Shown here: piece by piece, positions 8,950 through 17,333 of the stretch
How positions within the stretch are numbered: the stretch's first letter is position 1
Layout of the letters: the number at the start of each line of letters is the position of its first letter
Source of the DNA: Actinomycetota bacterium
GTDB lineage: Bacteria; Actinomycetota; Humimicrobiia; Humimicrobiales; Humimicrobiaceae
Assembly (NCBI GenBank): GCA_018400395.1
Contig: JAGYMN010000003.1
Location: forward strand, 1 to 36,854
DNA: 36,854 nt
Direction: 5' to 3'
The notes under the pieces: model-generated
What the model was told of the DNA's origin: nothing
The model's database searches: none
The model's input: the letters and a program-made list of their open reading frames with translations, nothing else
Translations under genes and position numbers: made by a program

Positions 8950-9420
8950 ATGTCAAGAAAAAGCAAGCCAGTAAAAAAAGAGACAATACTGGACCCGGTT
9001 TATAAAAGTAAACTGGTTGGACAATTAATAAATAAGGTTTTGCTAAGGGGTAAAAAAAGCAAGGCCGAAAGCATAGTCTACGGGAGTCTAAGGATACTGG
9101 AAGAAAGGACAAAGGAGAATCCCCTGGAAATACTTGATAAATGTATGGATAATGTAAAGCCGCTTCTGGAAGTAAAGCCCCGAAGAGTAGGAGGAGCAAC
9201 ATACCAGGTTCCTGTTGAAGTTACTAATGACAGGGCAAATACACTTGCTATAAGATGGATAGTAGGTTTTGCGAGGAAAAGGAAAGAAAAGACATTTAAG
9301 GAGAGGCTTGCTTTTGAAGTTCTTGATGGGGCAAGCAACACTGGAAACAGTGTAAAGAAAAAGGAAGATTTACATAAGATGGCTGAAGCCAATAAAGCTT
9401 TTGCACATTACAGATGGTAA
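8950..9420 (+). CDS. rpsG: 30S ribosomal protein S7
   Basis: S7, 156 aa, nucleates assembly of the 30S head and lines the E site. The length is typical. The N-terminal basic segment leads into GQLINKVLLRGKKSKAESIVYG, then the conserved RRVGGATYQVPVEV, the beta-hairpin region that contacts E-site tRNA, and the C-terminal NKAFAHYRW. A near-perfect SD (AAGGAGA) lies 5 bases before the ATG. In other bacteria S7 is often the translational repressor of this operon; no S7 site could be assigned here. Confidence 0.98.
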   Translation: MSRKSKPVKKETILDPVYKSKLVGQLINKVLLRGKKSKAESIVYGSLRILEERTKENPLEILDKCMDNVKPLLEVKPRRVGGATYQVPVEVTNDRANTLAIRWIVGFARKRKEKTFKERLAFEVLDGASNTGNSVKKKEDLHKMAEANKAFAHYRW

Positions 9421-9454
9421 TTTAGTTATAATTGTTAAATACAGGTGACCCTTT

Positions 9455-11545
9455 ATGGCGAGACAGGTATCGCTTAAAAATACAAGGAATATTGGGATAA
9501 CAGCACATATAGATGCCGGTAAGACGACTACTACGGAGAGGATTTTATATTATACCGGAAAGACCTATAAAATAGGTGAGGTCCATGACGGTGCTGCTGT
9601 TATGGACTGGATGGTGCAGGAACAGGAAAGAGGTATAACAATAACCTCCGCTGCAACCACTGCTTTCTGGAAGGATCATAAAATAAATATTATAGACACG
9701 CCCGGCCATGTGGATTTTACAGTAGAAGTAGAGAGGGTGCTCAGGGTCCTCGACGGAATGATTGCAATATTCTGTGCGGTAGGAGGGGTAGAGCCGCAGT
9801 CAGAGACAGTCTGGAGGCAGGCCGTAAAATACAATGTTCCGCGTATAGCTTTTGTGAACAAGATGGATAGAAGCGGTGCTGACTTTTTCTATGTGCTTGA
9901 AATGATGAAGAGCAAGCTAAACGCAAACCCTCTTCCGGTTCAGATACCTGTGGGAAAGGAAGACAGATTTGAGGGTATCATAGACCTGGTAAGCATGAGA
10001 GCTATTATATACAGGGATGAAATGGGAATCAGATTTGAATATGAGGATATTCCTGAGGAGCTAAGACCCACTGCTGAAAGATACCGCCAGGAACTTATTG
10101 AAAATATTGCAAATTATAATGATGATATATTAAACAGATATGTTGAAAACGAAAATATCAGCGAAGAAGAAATAAAGTCTGCTATAAGAAAGATGACGAT
10201 TAATGTGGAGGGGGTCCCTGTCTTTTGTGGGGCTGCTTTTAAGAATAAGGGCGTTCAGCCCCTGCTTGATGGTGTTATAGATTATCTTCCTTCGCCCCTG
10301 GACGTAAAAGCGCCAGGCGGGATAAATCCTGATACGGATGAGGAAGTTGACAGGCAGTCCGATGATAACTCCCCATTCTCTGGTCTAATATTTAAAATAA
10401 TGTCCGATCCATTTGTGGGGAGACTGAGCTATCTAAGGATATATTCGGGGATGCTGACCAGCGGGACCCAGGTGCTTAATTCAAACTTAGGAGTAAAAAG
10501 CAGGGTTGGGAAACTGCTGGAGATGCATGCTAACAGCCGTGTAGAGACTAAGGAGGCATTTGCCGGTGATATACTGGCAATAGTTGGGCTAAAGAATGTA
10601 AATACAGGAGATACAATATGCGATGTAAGGAATCCCATAATATATGAATCAATAACATTTCCGGAACCAGTACTGTCAATTGCAATTGAGCCAAAGACAA
10701 GAGATGATCAGGAAAGGCTTGCAAAATCACTAAATTCGCTTACAAGGGAGGATCCTACTTTTAAAGTAAATACCGATCCCGAGACAGGACAGACAATAAT
10801 TTCTGGAATGGGAGAGCTGCATCTTGAGATAATAGTTGACAGACTGATGAGGGAATTTGGAGTGGGAGCAAATGTAGGAAAGCCACAGGTATCCTACCGG
10901 GAGACCATAACGAGGGATGTCCGGGTAGAAGGGAAATATATAAGGCAGAGCGGCGGAAGAGGCCAGTACGGTCATGTCGTTTTAAAATTCGAACCCAATG
11001 ACTATGGAAAGGGTTTTGAATTTGAAGATAAGACAAAAGGCGGAGTGATACCGAAGGATTTTATCAAATCTGTAGAAGAGGGGATTGAAGGGGCTATGGC
11101 TACAGGAGAAGTAGCCGGTTATCCGGTAGTTGATGTAAAGGCAACACTTATTGATGGCTCTTATCATGAAGTAGATTCTTCGGAAATGGCTTTTAGGATA
11201 GCTGCTTCTAAAGCATTCCGGGATGCCATGAAGAAGGCAAACCCCCTGCTGCTGGAGCCGGTGATGGAAGTAGAGGTAGTAGTACCGGATGAATATATGG
11301 GAGAAGTTATAGGCGATCTTAATACCAGAAGAGGTAAGGTATCCTCAGTGAACCTCAGGAATAAAAAACGGATAATTAAATCAGAAGTTCCCCTGTCTGA
11401 AATGTTTGGATATGCAACGGACCTCCGTTCAAAAACCCAGGGAAGGGCGACATTTACAATGCAATTTTTAAGATATGAGCCTATACCAGGAAAGATTGCA
11501 GATGATATCATTAACCGTTATAAGGGGAGCAGCATTGCTGTTTGA
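9455..11545 (+). CDS. fusA: Elongation factor G
   Basis: EF-G, 696 aa, the GTPase that drives translocation and, with RRF, ribosome recycling. The P-loop is AHIDAGKTTTT (17-27), switch II is DTPGH (81-85) and the G4 motif is NKMD (135-138). Domains II, III (MGELHLEIIVDRL), IV (RQSGGRGQYGHVV) and V (VVVPDEYMGEVIGDLNTRRG) follow in the usual order, so it looks complete. The SD is AGGTGA, rather distant from the ATG. There is one copy in the window, in the standard place between rpsG and tuf. Confidence 0.98.
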   Translation: MARQVSLKNTRNIGITAHIDAGKTTTTERILYYTGKTYKIGEVHDGAAVMDWMVQEQERGITITSAATTAFWKDHKINIIDTPGHVDFTVEVERVLRVLDGMIAIFCAVGGVEPQSETVWRQAVKYNVPRIAFVNKMDRSGADFFYVLEMMKSKLNANPLPVQIPVGKEDRFEGIIDLVSMRAIIYRDEMGIRFEYEDIPEELRPTAERYRQELIENIANYNDDILNRYVENENISEEEIKSAIRKMTINVEGVPVFCGAAFKNKGVQPLLDGVIDYLPSPLDVKAPGGINPDTDEEVDRQSDDNSPFSGLIFKIMSDPFVGRLSYLRIYSGMLTSGTQVLNSNLGVKSRVGKLLEMHANSRVETKEAFAGDILAIVGLKNVNTGDTICDVRNPIIYESITFPEPVLSIAIEPKTRDDQERLAKSLNSLTREDPTFKVNTDPETGQTIISGMGELHLEIIVDRLMREFGVGANVGKPQVSYRETITRDVRVEGKYIRQSGGRGQYGHVVLKFEPNDYGKGFEFEDKTKGGVIPKDFIKSVEEGIEGAMATGEVAGYPVVDVKATLIDGSYHEVDSSEMAFRIAASKAFRDAMKKANPLLLEPVMEVEVVVPDEYMGEVIGDLNTRRGKVSSVNLRNKKRIIKSEVPLSEMFGYATDLRSKTQGRATFTMQFLRYEPIPGKIADDIINRYKGSSIAV

Positions 11546-11580
11546 GTACAAAAATATACCATCAAAGAAAGGATAAAGAT

Positions 11581-12786
11581 ATGGCTAAGCAAAAATATGA
11601 AAGGACCAAACCACATATAAACATTGGAACCATAGGTCACGTAGATCATGGTAAGACAACCCTTACATCAGCCATAACCATGGCCCTAAAAAACATGGGC
11701 CAGCCTGTGGAGGCAAGGTCCTTTGACTCCATAGACAATGCACCCGAGGAAAGGGAGAGGGGCATAACCATAGCGATAGCCCACGTGGAGTACGAGACTC
11801 AAAACCGGCACTACGCCCATGTGGACTGCCCCGGACACGCTGATTATGTAAAGAACATGATAACAGGAGCTGCCCAGATGGACGGGGCAATACTGGTGGT
11901 CTCAGCAGCAGACGGCCCCATGCCCCAGACAAGGGAGCACATACTCCTTGCAAGGCAGGTAGGGGTTCCCTACATAGTAGTATTTCTAAACAAGACAGAC
12001 ATGGTAGACGACCCCGAGCTTATAGAGCTTGTTGAGATGGAAGTAAGGGATCTTTTAAATGAATACGAGTTCCCCGGGGATGAGATACCCATAATAAAGG
12101 GCTCGGCCTTAAAAGCCATGGAAAGCGGATGTACCACCAAAGATGAGGAGGCCTGCAAACCCATACTGGAACTTCTGGAAGCAGTTGACAGCTACATACC
12201 TACTCCCAAAAGGGATATAGAAAAACCCTTCCTTATGCCTGTAGAGGATATATTCTCCATAACAGGAAGAGGAACGGTTGTGACAGGAAGGATAGAAAGA
12301 GGAGTGGTAAAGGTACAGGATAACGTGGAGATAGTGGGCATAAGGCCGGATATAACAAAGACAGTTGTAACCGGTGTGGAGATGTTTAGAAAGCTTCTTG
12401 ACGATGGCCAGGCCGGAGACAACGTGGGCCTTCTTTTAAGGGGCATAGAAAAGGACGGAGTAGAGAGGGGACAGGTAATAGCAAAACCAGGTTCCATAAC
12501 CCCCCATTCACATTTCATGGCAAGGGTATATGTCCTGTCCAAGGATGAGGGAGGAAGGCACACTCCCTTCTTTAACGGTTACAGGCCCCAGTTTTATTTC
12601 AGGACCACTGATGTTACCGGCACCGTAACTCTCCAGGAAGGCGTAGAGATGGTAATGCCCGGAGACAATACGGACATGGAGATAAAGCTTATATCCCCCA
12701 TTGCCATGGAAGAAGGACAGAGATTTGCCATCCGTGAAGGCGGAAGGACAATAGGGGCAGGAAGCGCAACCAATATAATAGAGTAA
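11581..12786 (+). CDS. tuf: Elongation factor Tu
   Basis: EF-Tu, 401 aa, carries aminoacyl-tRNA to the ribosome. The frame is open upstream to 11542, but the ATG at 11581 has AAAGGA 7 bases ahead and gives the family N-terminus MAKQKYERTKPHINIGT. The GTP sites are GHVDHGKT (19-26), DCPGH and NKTD (137-140). Domains 2 and 3 are complete (EGGRHTPFFNGYRPQFYFR; ending in GAGSATNIIE). A small two-cysteine insertion (ESGCTTKDEEACKP) lies at the end of the G domain. Composition is unlike its neighbours: sampled 60-base lines have 33-39 G+C against 23-24 in fusA, with heavy use of CCC and ATA codons. Extreme expression or transfer could explain this. Confidence 0.98.
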   Translation: MAKQKYERTKPHINIGTIGHVDHGKTTLTSAITMALKNMGQPVEARSFDSIDNAPEERERGITIAIAHVEYETQNRHYAHVDCPGHADYVKNMITGAAQMDGAILVVSAADGPMPQTREHILLARQVGVPYIVVFLNKTDMVDDPELIELVEMEVRDLLNEYEFPGDEIPIIKGSALKAMESGCTTKDEEACKPILELLEAVDSYIPTPKRDIEKPFLMPVEDIFSITGRGTVVTGRIERGVVKVQDNVEIVGIRPDITKTVVTGVEMFRKLLDDGQAGDNVGLLLRGIEKDGVERGQVIAKPGSITPHSHFMARVYVLSKDEGGRHTPFFNGYRPQFYFRTTDVTGTVTLQEGVEMVMPGDNTDMEIKLISPIAMEEGQRFAIREGGRTIGAGSATNIIE

Positions 12787-12810
12787 AAGAATTAATCAGG
12801 AGGAATAGAT

Positions 12811-13131
12811 TTGTCAGCGACTAAATTGGGCCAGAAGATAAGAATAAAGCTTAAGGCATTTGATCATGAAATTATTGATAGGTCTGCCAGGAAAATAGTA
12901 GAGACAATTGAAAATTCAGGAGCGAAAGTATCTGGACCTATTCCCTTACCAAATAAAAAAAGTGTTTATTGTGTTATAAAATCACCTCATGTAAATAAGG
13001 ATTCTAGAGAGCACTTTGAAATAAGGATTCATAAAAGACTTATAGATATATTAGACCCTACCCCCAAGACAGTCGATCTGTTGATGAGGTTGAGTCTGCC
13101 GGCAGGTGTAGATATCGAGATCAAATCTTAA
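12811..13131 (+). CDS. rpsJ: 30S ribosomal protein S10
   Basis: S10, 106 aa, is a 30S head protein that also acts as NusE in antitermination complexes. The start is TTG at 12811 with AGGAGG 7 bases ahead; there is no ATG nearby. GQKIRIKLKAFDHEIIDRSA near the N-terminus and PTPKTVDLLMRLSLPAGVDIEIK at the end are family hallmarks, the latter lying close to the NusB-binding face. It sits 24 bases after tuf and 99 bases before rplC, with a candidate promoter in that gap, so it may be expressed with the str genes rather than the S10 genes. Confidence 0.97.
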   Translation: MSATKLGQKIRIKLKAFDHEIIDRSARKIVETIENSGAKVSGPIPLPNKKSVYCVIKSPHVNKDSREHFEIRIHKRLIDILDPTPKTVDLLMRLSLPAGVDIEIKS

Positions 13132-13159
13132 TAAAATATGTTTTTTTCTTATTATATTA

Positions 13160-13188
13160 TTGACGCGGCAGGCTAAATAATATAAACT
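13160..13188 (+). promoter_or_regulatory. Candidate promoter between rpsJ and rplC
   Basis: TTGACG at 13160-13165, a 17-base spacer and TAAACT at 13183-13188 (an overlapping TATAAA at 13181 would give 15 bases). A short inverted repeat, GGCAG at 13167-13171 and CTGCC at 13187-13191, brackets the spacer and could be an operator or chance. This is the longest gap between rpsL and secY, which supports a transcription start here. Confidence 0.42.
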
Positions 13189-13230
13189 GCCTGATTTGGG
13201 CTTATGACAGAAAGTTAAAGTGGAGTAACA

Positions 13231-13854
13231 ATGGTAGATGCTATATATGGAAAAAAAGTAGGATGTACACAGGTTTTCAGGGAAAATGGAGATGCTGTAT
13301 ATGTTACAGTGGTCGAAGCTGGACCCTGCGTTGTAGTTCAGGTAAAAGATAAAGACAAAGATGGATATAACAGCCTGCAGGTGGGGTTTGATTCTATTAG
13401 TGAAAGAAAGGTCAATAAACCGGCCGGTGGCGTATTTTCTAAAAATAATATTACCCCGAAGAGATATTTAAAGGAAATAAGAGTTGAAAGTTTTGACAGG
13501 GAATATAAACCCGGAGATAGCATAGACATATCTATTTTTAAGCCCGGTGACAAGCTTAAGATAACAGGCAGCAGCAGGGGCAGGGGATTCTCCGGTGTTA
13601 TAAAAAGGCATAACTTTCACAGGGGAAAGATGTCGCATGGGTCTCATTCACACAGGATACCGGGATCGGTAGGCATGTGTGCTACTCCCTCCAGGATATT
13701 TAAAGGAAAAAAAATGCCTGGAAGATTAGGGGGTAAAAAAGTTACCATTCCGGCTGCAGAGGTTGTAGATATAATAAAAGATGAGAATCTGGTCCTGGTA
13801 AAGGGCAGTGTCCCCGGCTCAAAGGGAAGTATGGTTTATCTGAGAAAGATTTAG
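13231..13854 (+). CDS. rplC: 50S ribosomal protein L3
   Basis: L3, 207 aa, an early assembly protein whose extended loop reaches the peptidyl-transferase centre. Conserved stretches include GKKVGCTQVF at the N-terminus, GRGFSGVIKRHNF, HGSHSHRIPGSVG and FKGKKMPGRLGGKKVT. The CATP following the GSVG loop resembles the actinobacterial version rather than the GQNQTP of proteobacteria. The SD is GTGGAG. It is the first gene after the candidate 13160 promoter and is followed by rplD after 25 bases. Confidence 0.98.
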   Translation: MVDAIYGKKVGCTQVFRENGDAVYVTVVEAGPCVVVQVKDKDKDGYNSLQVGFDSISERKVNKPAGGVFSKNNITPKRYLKEIRVESFDREYKPGDSIDISIFKPGDKLKITGSSRGRGFSGVIKRHNFHRGKMSHGSHSHRIPGSVGMCATPSRIFKGKKMPGRLGGKKVTIPAAEVVDIIKDENLVLVKGSVPGSKGSMVYLRKI

Positions 13855-13879
13855 AATATTTTGTTTTTTAGGAGATGAG

Positions 13880-14524
13880 ATGGCGAGCGTAAGTGTTGTT
13901 GACATAAAAGGAAATGAGAAAGAAAAAATAAAGCTGTCTGATAAACTGGTAAAAGTAAAACCTGTAGATGAAGTTATTTATCAGGATATAAAAAGATACC
14001 TTGCACAGATAAGATCAGGTACACACAGCACCAGGGGTAGAAGTGAGGTAAGAGGCGGCGGAAAGAAGCCCTGGAGGCAGAAAGGAACCGGTAATGCAAG
14101 GGCAGGAACGATAAGATCCCCGCTGTGGAGGGGCGGAGGGATAGTATTCGGACCAAAACCCAGGGATTATTCTTTTAAACTGAATAAAAAGGTTATCAGG
14201 AAATCTAAAGCAATTGCTTTTTCAGATAAATTTAAAGATAAGAAAATTATTGTGGTGGACGATTTCGGTCTTCAAAAGCCGGACACAAAAAAAGCTGCAG
14301 AAATACTGGAAAACCTTAAACTCTCTGGTTCGAGAGTTCTGGTGGTTACAGCTGACACTGGTGGCAATGATTCAAAATCGTTCAGGAATATTTATAATGT
14401 GATTGTAGAAAGTTCAAGAGGAGTTAATGCATATTATCTTATATTAGCGGATTATGTATTATTTACCAGGAAATCACTGGGTGAATTGATTGAGAGGTTG
14501 TCTGATGGCAATACAAAATCCTAG
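13880..14524 (+). CDS. rplD: 50S ribosomal protein L4
   Basis: L4, 214 aa, lines the exit tunnel and in E. coli also represses the S10 operon. The tunnel loop is RSEVRGGGKKPWRQKGTGNARAG followed by SPLWRGGGIVFGPKPRDY, very well conserved. The SD is TAGGAGATGAG just before the ATG. The 3' end overlaps rplW by 20 bases, implying translational coupling. No L4-type leader structure is evident upstream of rplC. Confidence 0.98.
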   Translation: MASVSVVDIKGNEKEKIKLSDKLVKVKPVDEVIYQDIKRYLAQIRSGTHSTRGRSEVRGGGKKPWRQKGTGNARAGTIRSPLWRGGGIVFGPKPRDYSFKLNKKVIRKSKAIAFSDKFKDKKIIVVDDFGLQKPDTKKAAEILENLKLSGSRVLVVTADTGGNDSKSFRNIYNVIVESSRGVNAYYLILADYVLFTRKSLGELIERLSDGNTKS

Positions 14525-14798
14525 GGATATAATAATAGGCCCCGTAATATCAGAAAAGAGCTATTCTGGCGTGCATGAAAAGAGATACTCTTTTTTTGTT
14601 GACCTGAGAGCAACAAAGAGCCAGATTAAAAAAGCGGTAGAAGATATTTTTAATGTCAAAGTTTTAAATATCAGTACGAGCAATATAAAATCGAAACCCA
14701 AAAGGCTGGGCAGGTCTATCGGAAGAAGCTCAAGAAGGAAAAAAGCTGTCGTCACTCTCGGTAAAAAGGATAAAATAGATTTCTTTGAGTCGGTCTGA
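14505..14798 (+). CDS. rplW: 50S ribosomal protein L23
   Basis: L23, 97 aa, sits at the tunnel exit and docks trigger factor and SRP. The ATG at 14505 is chosen over an upstream TTG (14490) because GAGAGGT lies about 6 bases ahead and the protein then starts MAIQNPRDIIIGPVISEKS, matching the family. The C-terminal part KKAVVTLGKKDKIDFF is conserved. The start lies inside the end of rplD (20-base overlap). Confidence 0.97.
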   Translation: MAIQNPRDIIIGPVISEKSYSGVHEKRYSFFVDLRATKSQIKKAVEDIFNVKVLNISTSNIKSKPKRLGRSIGRSSRRKKAVVTLGKKDKIDFFESV

Positions 14799-14816
14799 TA
14801 GTTTGGAGGAATAGAA

Positions 14817-15647
14817 TTGGCAATAAAAAAATATAAACCAACGACTCCTGGCAGGAGGTTTGCTTCTGGTGAAGATGTTTCGGGTCTTTCAAAAAAGAAA
14901 CCCGAAAAATCATTGACGGCGCCTCTTAACAAAAAAGGAGGACGGAACAATAAAGGCAGAATAACCACCAGGCACATCGGAGGTGGACATAAAAGGAAGT
15001 ACAGGATTGTAGACTTTAAGAGGAGAAAAGATAATATACCGGCAAAAGTTTCATATATAGAATATGATCCAAACAGGAGTTCAAGAATTGCGCTATTGAC
15101 CTATAAAGATGGGGAAAAGAAATATATAATAGCACCTTTAAAATTAAAAGTGGGGGACGAGGTCATGTCCGGGGAAAATGCAGATATAAGAGTTGGGAAC
15201 AGTGTCCCCATAAAAAATATTCCAGTAGGCACAATTATACATAATATAGAGCTGAAAGAAGGAAAAGGCGGAGAACTGGTAAGGTCTGCAGGCGGTTATG
15301 CCCAGCTTCTGGCAAAGGAAGGGGAATATGCAAATATAAAGCTGCCTTCAGGAGAGGTAAGACTGGTAAGGCTTAACTGCCGGGCTACAATAGGCCAGAT
15401 AGGAAATACAAGCCATGAGATAGTTAATCTTGGAAAAGCAGGCAGGAAAAGATGGCTGGGAGTAAGGCCTTCCGTAAGAGGTACAGCTATGAACCCTGTG
15501 GATCACCCTCATGGAGGCGGAGAAGGGAAGAATAAGAGTTCCGGGAGGGATCCGGTAACACCCTGGGGTAAGCCTACACTTGGGTACAGGACGAGAAAAA
15601 GTAAAAAAGATTCAAATAAATATATAGTAAAAAGAAGAAATAAATAG
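14817..15647 (+). CDS. rplB: 50S ribosomal protein L2
   Basis: L2, 276 aa, is needed for subunit association and organises the peptidyl-transferase centre. The start is TTG at 14817 with GGAGGA about 6 bases ahead; the protein then begins [M]AIKKYKPTTPGRR, as expected. The RNA-binding core and the C-terminal NPVDHPHGGGEGKNK are intact, including the conserved histidine implicated in peptidyl transfer. The gene ends in a normal basic tail. It lies between rplW and rpsS. Confidence 0.98.
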   Translation: MAIKKYKPTTPGRRFASGEDVSGLSKKKPEKSLTAPLNKKGGRNNKGRITTRHIGGGHKRKYRIVDFKRRKDNIPAKVSYIEYDPNRSSRIALLTYKDGEKKYIIAPLKLKVGDEVMSGENADIRVGNSVPIKNIPVGTIIHNIELKEGKGGELVRSAGGYAQLLAKEGEYANIKLPSGEVRLVRLNCRATIGQIGNTSHEIVNLGKAGRKRWLGVRPSVRGTAMNPVDHPHGGGEGKNKSSGRDPVTPWGKPTLGYRTRKSKKDSNKYIVKRRNK

Positions 15648-15668
15648 GGTTTTAAGAGGAGGAAACTT

Positions 15669-15965
15669 ATGTCAAGGTCTTTAAAAAAAGGGCCTTTTGT
15701 AGAGGATAAGCTTATAAAAAGGATAAATAAATTAAATGAGACCGGTGAAAAAAAGATTGTAAAAACGTGGTCCAGATGTTCAACGATTTTTCCTGAGATG
15801 GTAGGCCATACTATAGCAGTTCATGACGGCCGGAGGCATGTCCCTGTATTTATATCCGAATCAATGGTGGGACATAAGCTTGGAGAATTTGCTCCCACCA
15901 GGTCGATAAGGCCGCATACTTTCAAGGGAAGAAGTGAAAGCGTAGCAAAAGTAAAGGAAGAATAG
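15669..15965 (+). CDS. rpsS: 30S ribosomal protein S19
   Basis: S19, 98 aa, forms part of the 30S head and intersubunit bridge B1a. It begins MSRSLKKGPFVEDKL and carries KTWSRCSTIFPEMVGHTIAVHDG and ESMVGHKLGEFAPTR, all diagnostic. A strong SD (GAGGAGG) precedes the ATG. Length and position between rplB and rplV are standard. Confidence 0.98.
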   Translation: MSRSLKKGPFVEDKLIKRINKLNETGEKKIVKTWSRCSTIFPEMVGHTIAVHDGRRHVPVFISESMVGHKLGEFAPTRSIRPHTFKGRSESVAKVKEE

Positions 15966-16004
15966 TGAAAAAAGATAAAGAAGTTTTAGCAGGGAGGCAA
16001 CAGG

Positions 16005-16352
16005 TTGGAAGCCAGGGCAGTTGAAAAATTTATCAGGATATCGCCGCGCAAAATGAGATACATAGTTGATAGTATCAGGTCAAAGAGCGTTGAGGAGGCT
16101 GTGGAAATTCTTACGTTTACTCCCCAGAAGGCTGCTTCTATAGTAAAAAAAGCTATTGAAAGTGCAGCAGCAAATGCAATCGAAAATAATAATATGAACG
16201 AAGATGACCTGATAATTAAAAAGATTTTTGTTGATGAAGGTCCGACGCTAAAAAGATTTAGAGCCCGTGCAAGAGGAAGGGCTACCAGGATCAGGAAGAG
16301 GACCTCACATATTACTGTTATAGTTTCTGATGGTAAGGAAGGGGAGGCTTAG
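16005..16352 (+). CDS. rplV: 50S ribosomal protein L22
   Basis: L22, 115 aa, has a long beta-hairpin that reaches the tunnel constriction, where macrolide resistance changes occur. The start is TTG at 16005 with GGGAGG ahead. It begins MEARAVEKFIRISPRKMRYI and has the conserved hairpin KRFRARARGRATRIRKRTSHITV near the C-terminus. It ends 3 bases before rpsC, so the two are probably coupled. Confidence 0.97.
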   Translation: MEARAVEKFIRISPRKMRYIVDSIRSKSVEEAVEILTFTPQKAASIVKKAIESAAANAIENNNMNEDDLIIKKIFVDEGPTLKRFRARARGRATRIRKRTSHITVIVSDGKEGEA

Positions 16353-16355
16353 ATA

Positions 16356-17300
16356 ATGGGTCAGAAAGTTAACCCGGTAGGACTAAGGATCGGTATAAAT
16401 AAAGGATGGCAGTCCAGGTGGTTCGCTACAAGGAATTATGCGAAGATTTTGAAGGAAGATATAATGATCCGCCAGATGATAGAGGACCAGCTTGGTAACG
16501 CCGGTATATCAAAAGTTGAGATGGAAAGGACCTCAGAAGAAGTAAAGGTAGATGTCTATACATCAAAACCCGGTATGGTAATAGGGCGGAGAGGCGCTAC
16601 CATAAATGACATCAGGCAGTCTATAGAGGAAAAAACTGGAAACATAATTCAGCTTAATATAATAGAAGTCAAAAAACCTGAACTTGTTGCCAGACTTGTA
16701 GCAGAAAGCATTGCAGGCCAGCTGCTTGGAAGAGTAAGTTTCAGGAGGGCGATGAAAAAAGCAATATCACTTTCCTTAAAAGCAGGTGCAAAGGGCATAA
16801 AAATAAAGTGTTCAGGCAGGCTTGGCGGAGCAGAAATGGCAAGGACTGAATGGTACAGGGAGGGAAGAGTTCCCCTGCATACTCTCAGGGCAAATATTGA
16901 TTATGGTTTTGCAGAGGCTAATACTACTTTTGGAAAGATAGGAGTAAAGGTCTGGATTTATCTTGGTGATGTTATTCTTGATAATACCGGGAATGAAAAA
17001 GGTTCAGAAAAATCACAGGAAAAATCAGGAAAACAGGTAAAAAAGACTGGAATCCCGTTTGGTAAAGGAAAAGTTAAAAGAGGTAAAAAGGGCAGGGATA
17101 TAAAAAAGACTGTTATAAGTACTGTTATAGGAAGCAATGGGACCGTTGAAACAGCCGGGGAAGAAGATAAAAAAGGGAAAGAAGAACCAGCTAAAGATAA
17201 GGAAGATGCCGGCAGTGTTGCGGAAGCCGGTAATGTAGAAGATACAGGCAGCGTCAGCGGAGAAGTAGAGACAGAAAAAGGGGAAAAAGATAAAAAATAG
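16356..17300 (+). CDS. rpsC: 30S ribosomal protein S3 with a long charged C-terminal extension
   Basis: S3, 314 aa, forms the mRNA entry channel with S4 and S5. The N-terminus MGQKVNPVGLRIG, the KH motif GMVIGRRGA (residues 73-81) and the conserved GRLGGAEMART and GKIGVKVWIYLGD define the core, which ends near residue 208. The remaining ~105 residues are low-complexity: first Lys-rich (KGKVKRGKKGRD), then Glu/Gly/Ala/Asp-rich. Extensions occur in actinobacterial S3 too, but this one is long, and its two halves have opposite charge. The family is usually 210-280 aa. The ATG lies right after the rplV stop, with GAGGC as a weak SD. Confidence 0.97.
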   Translation: MGQKVNPVGLRIGINKGWQSRWFATRNYAKILKEDIMIRQMIEDQLGNAGISKVEMERTSEEVKVDVYTSKPGMVIGRRGATINDIRQSIEEKTGNIIQLNIIEVKKPELVARLVAESIAGQLLGRVSFRRAMKKAISLSLKAGAKGIKIKCSGRLGGAEMARTEWYREGRVPLHTLRANIDYGFAEANTTFGKIGVKVWIYLGDVILDNTGNEKGSEKSQEKSGKQVKKTGIPFGKGKVKRGKKGRDIKKTVISTVIGSNGTVETAGEEDKKGKEEPAKDKEDAGSVAEAGNVEDTGSVSGEVETEKGEKDKK

Positions 17301-17333
17301 GATAGTCAATAATCTGCGGAATAGGAGATATAA

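Noticed and set aside
11542..11580. Extended N-terminus for EF-Tu from 11542
   Set aside because: The extra residues resemble no EF-Tu, and ATG 11581 has a good SD and gives the family N-terminus.
14561..14977. 138-aa minus-strand frame across rplW and rplB
   Set aside because: Antisense to two certain ribosomal genes, with hydrophobic composition typical of shadow frames.
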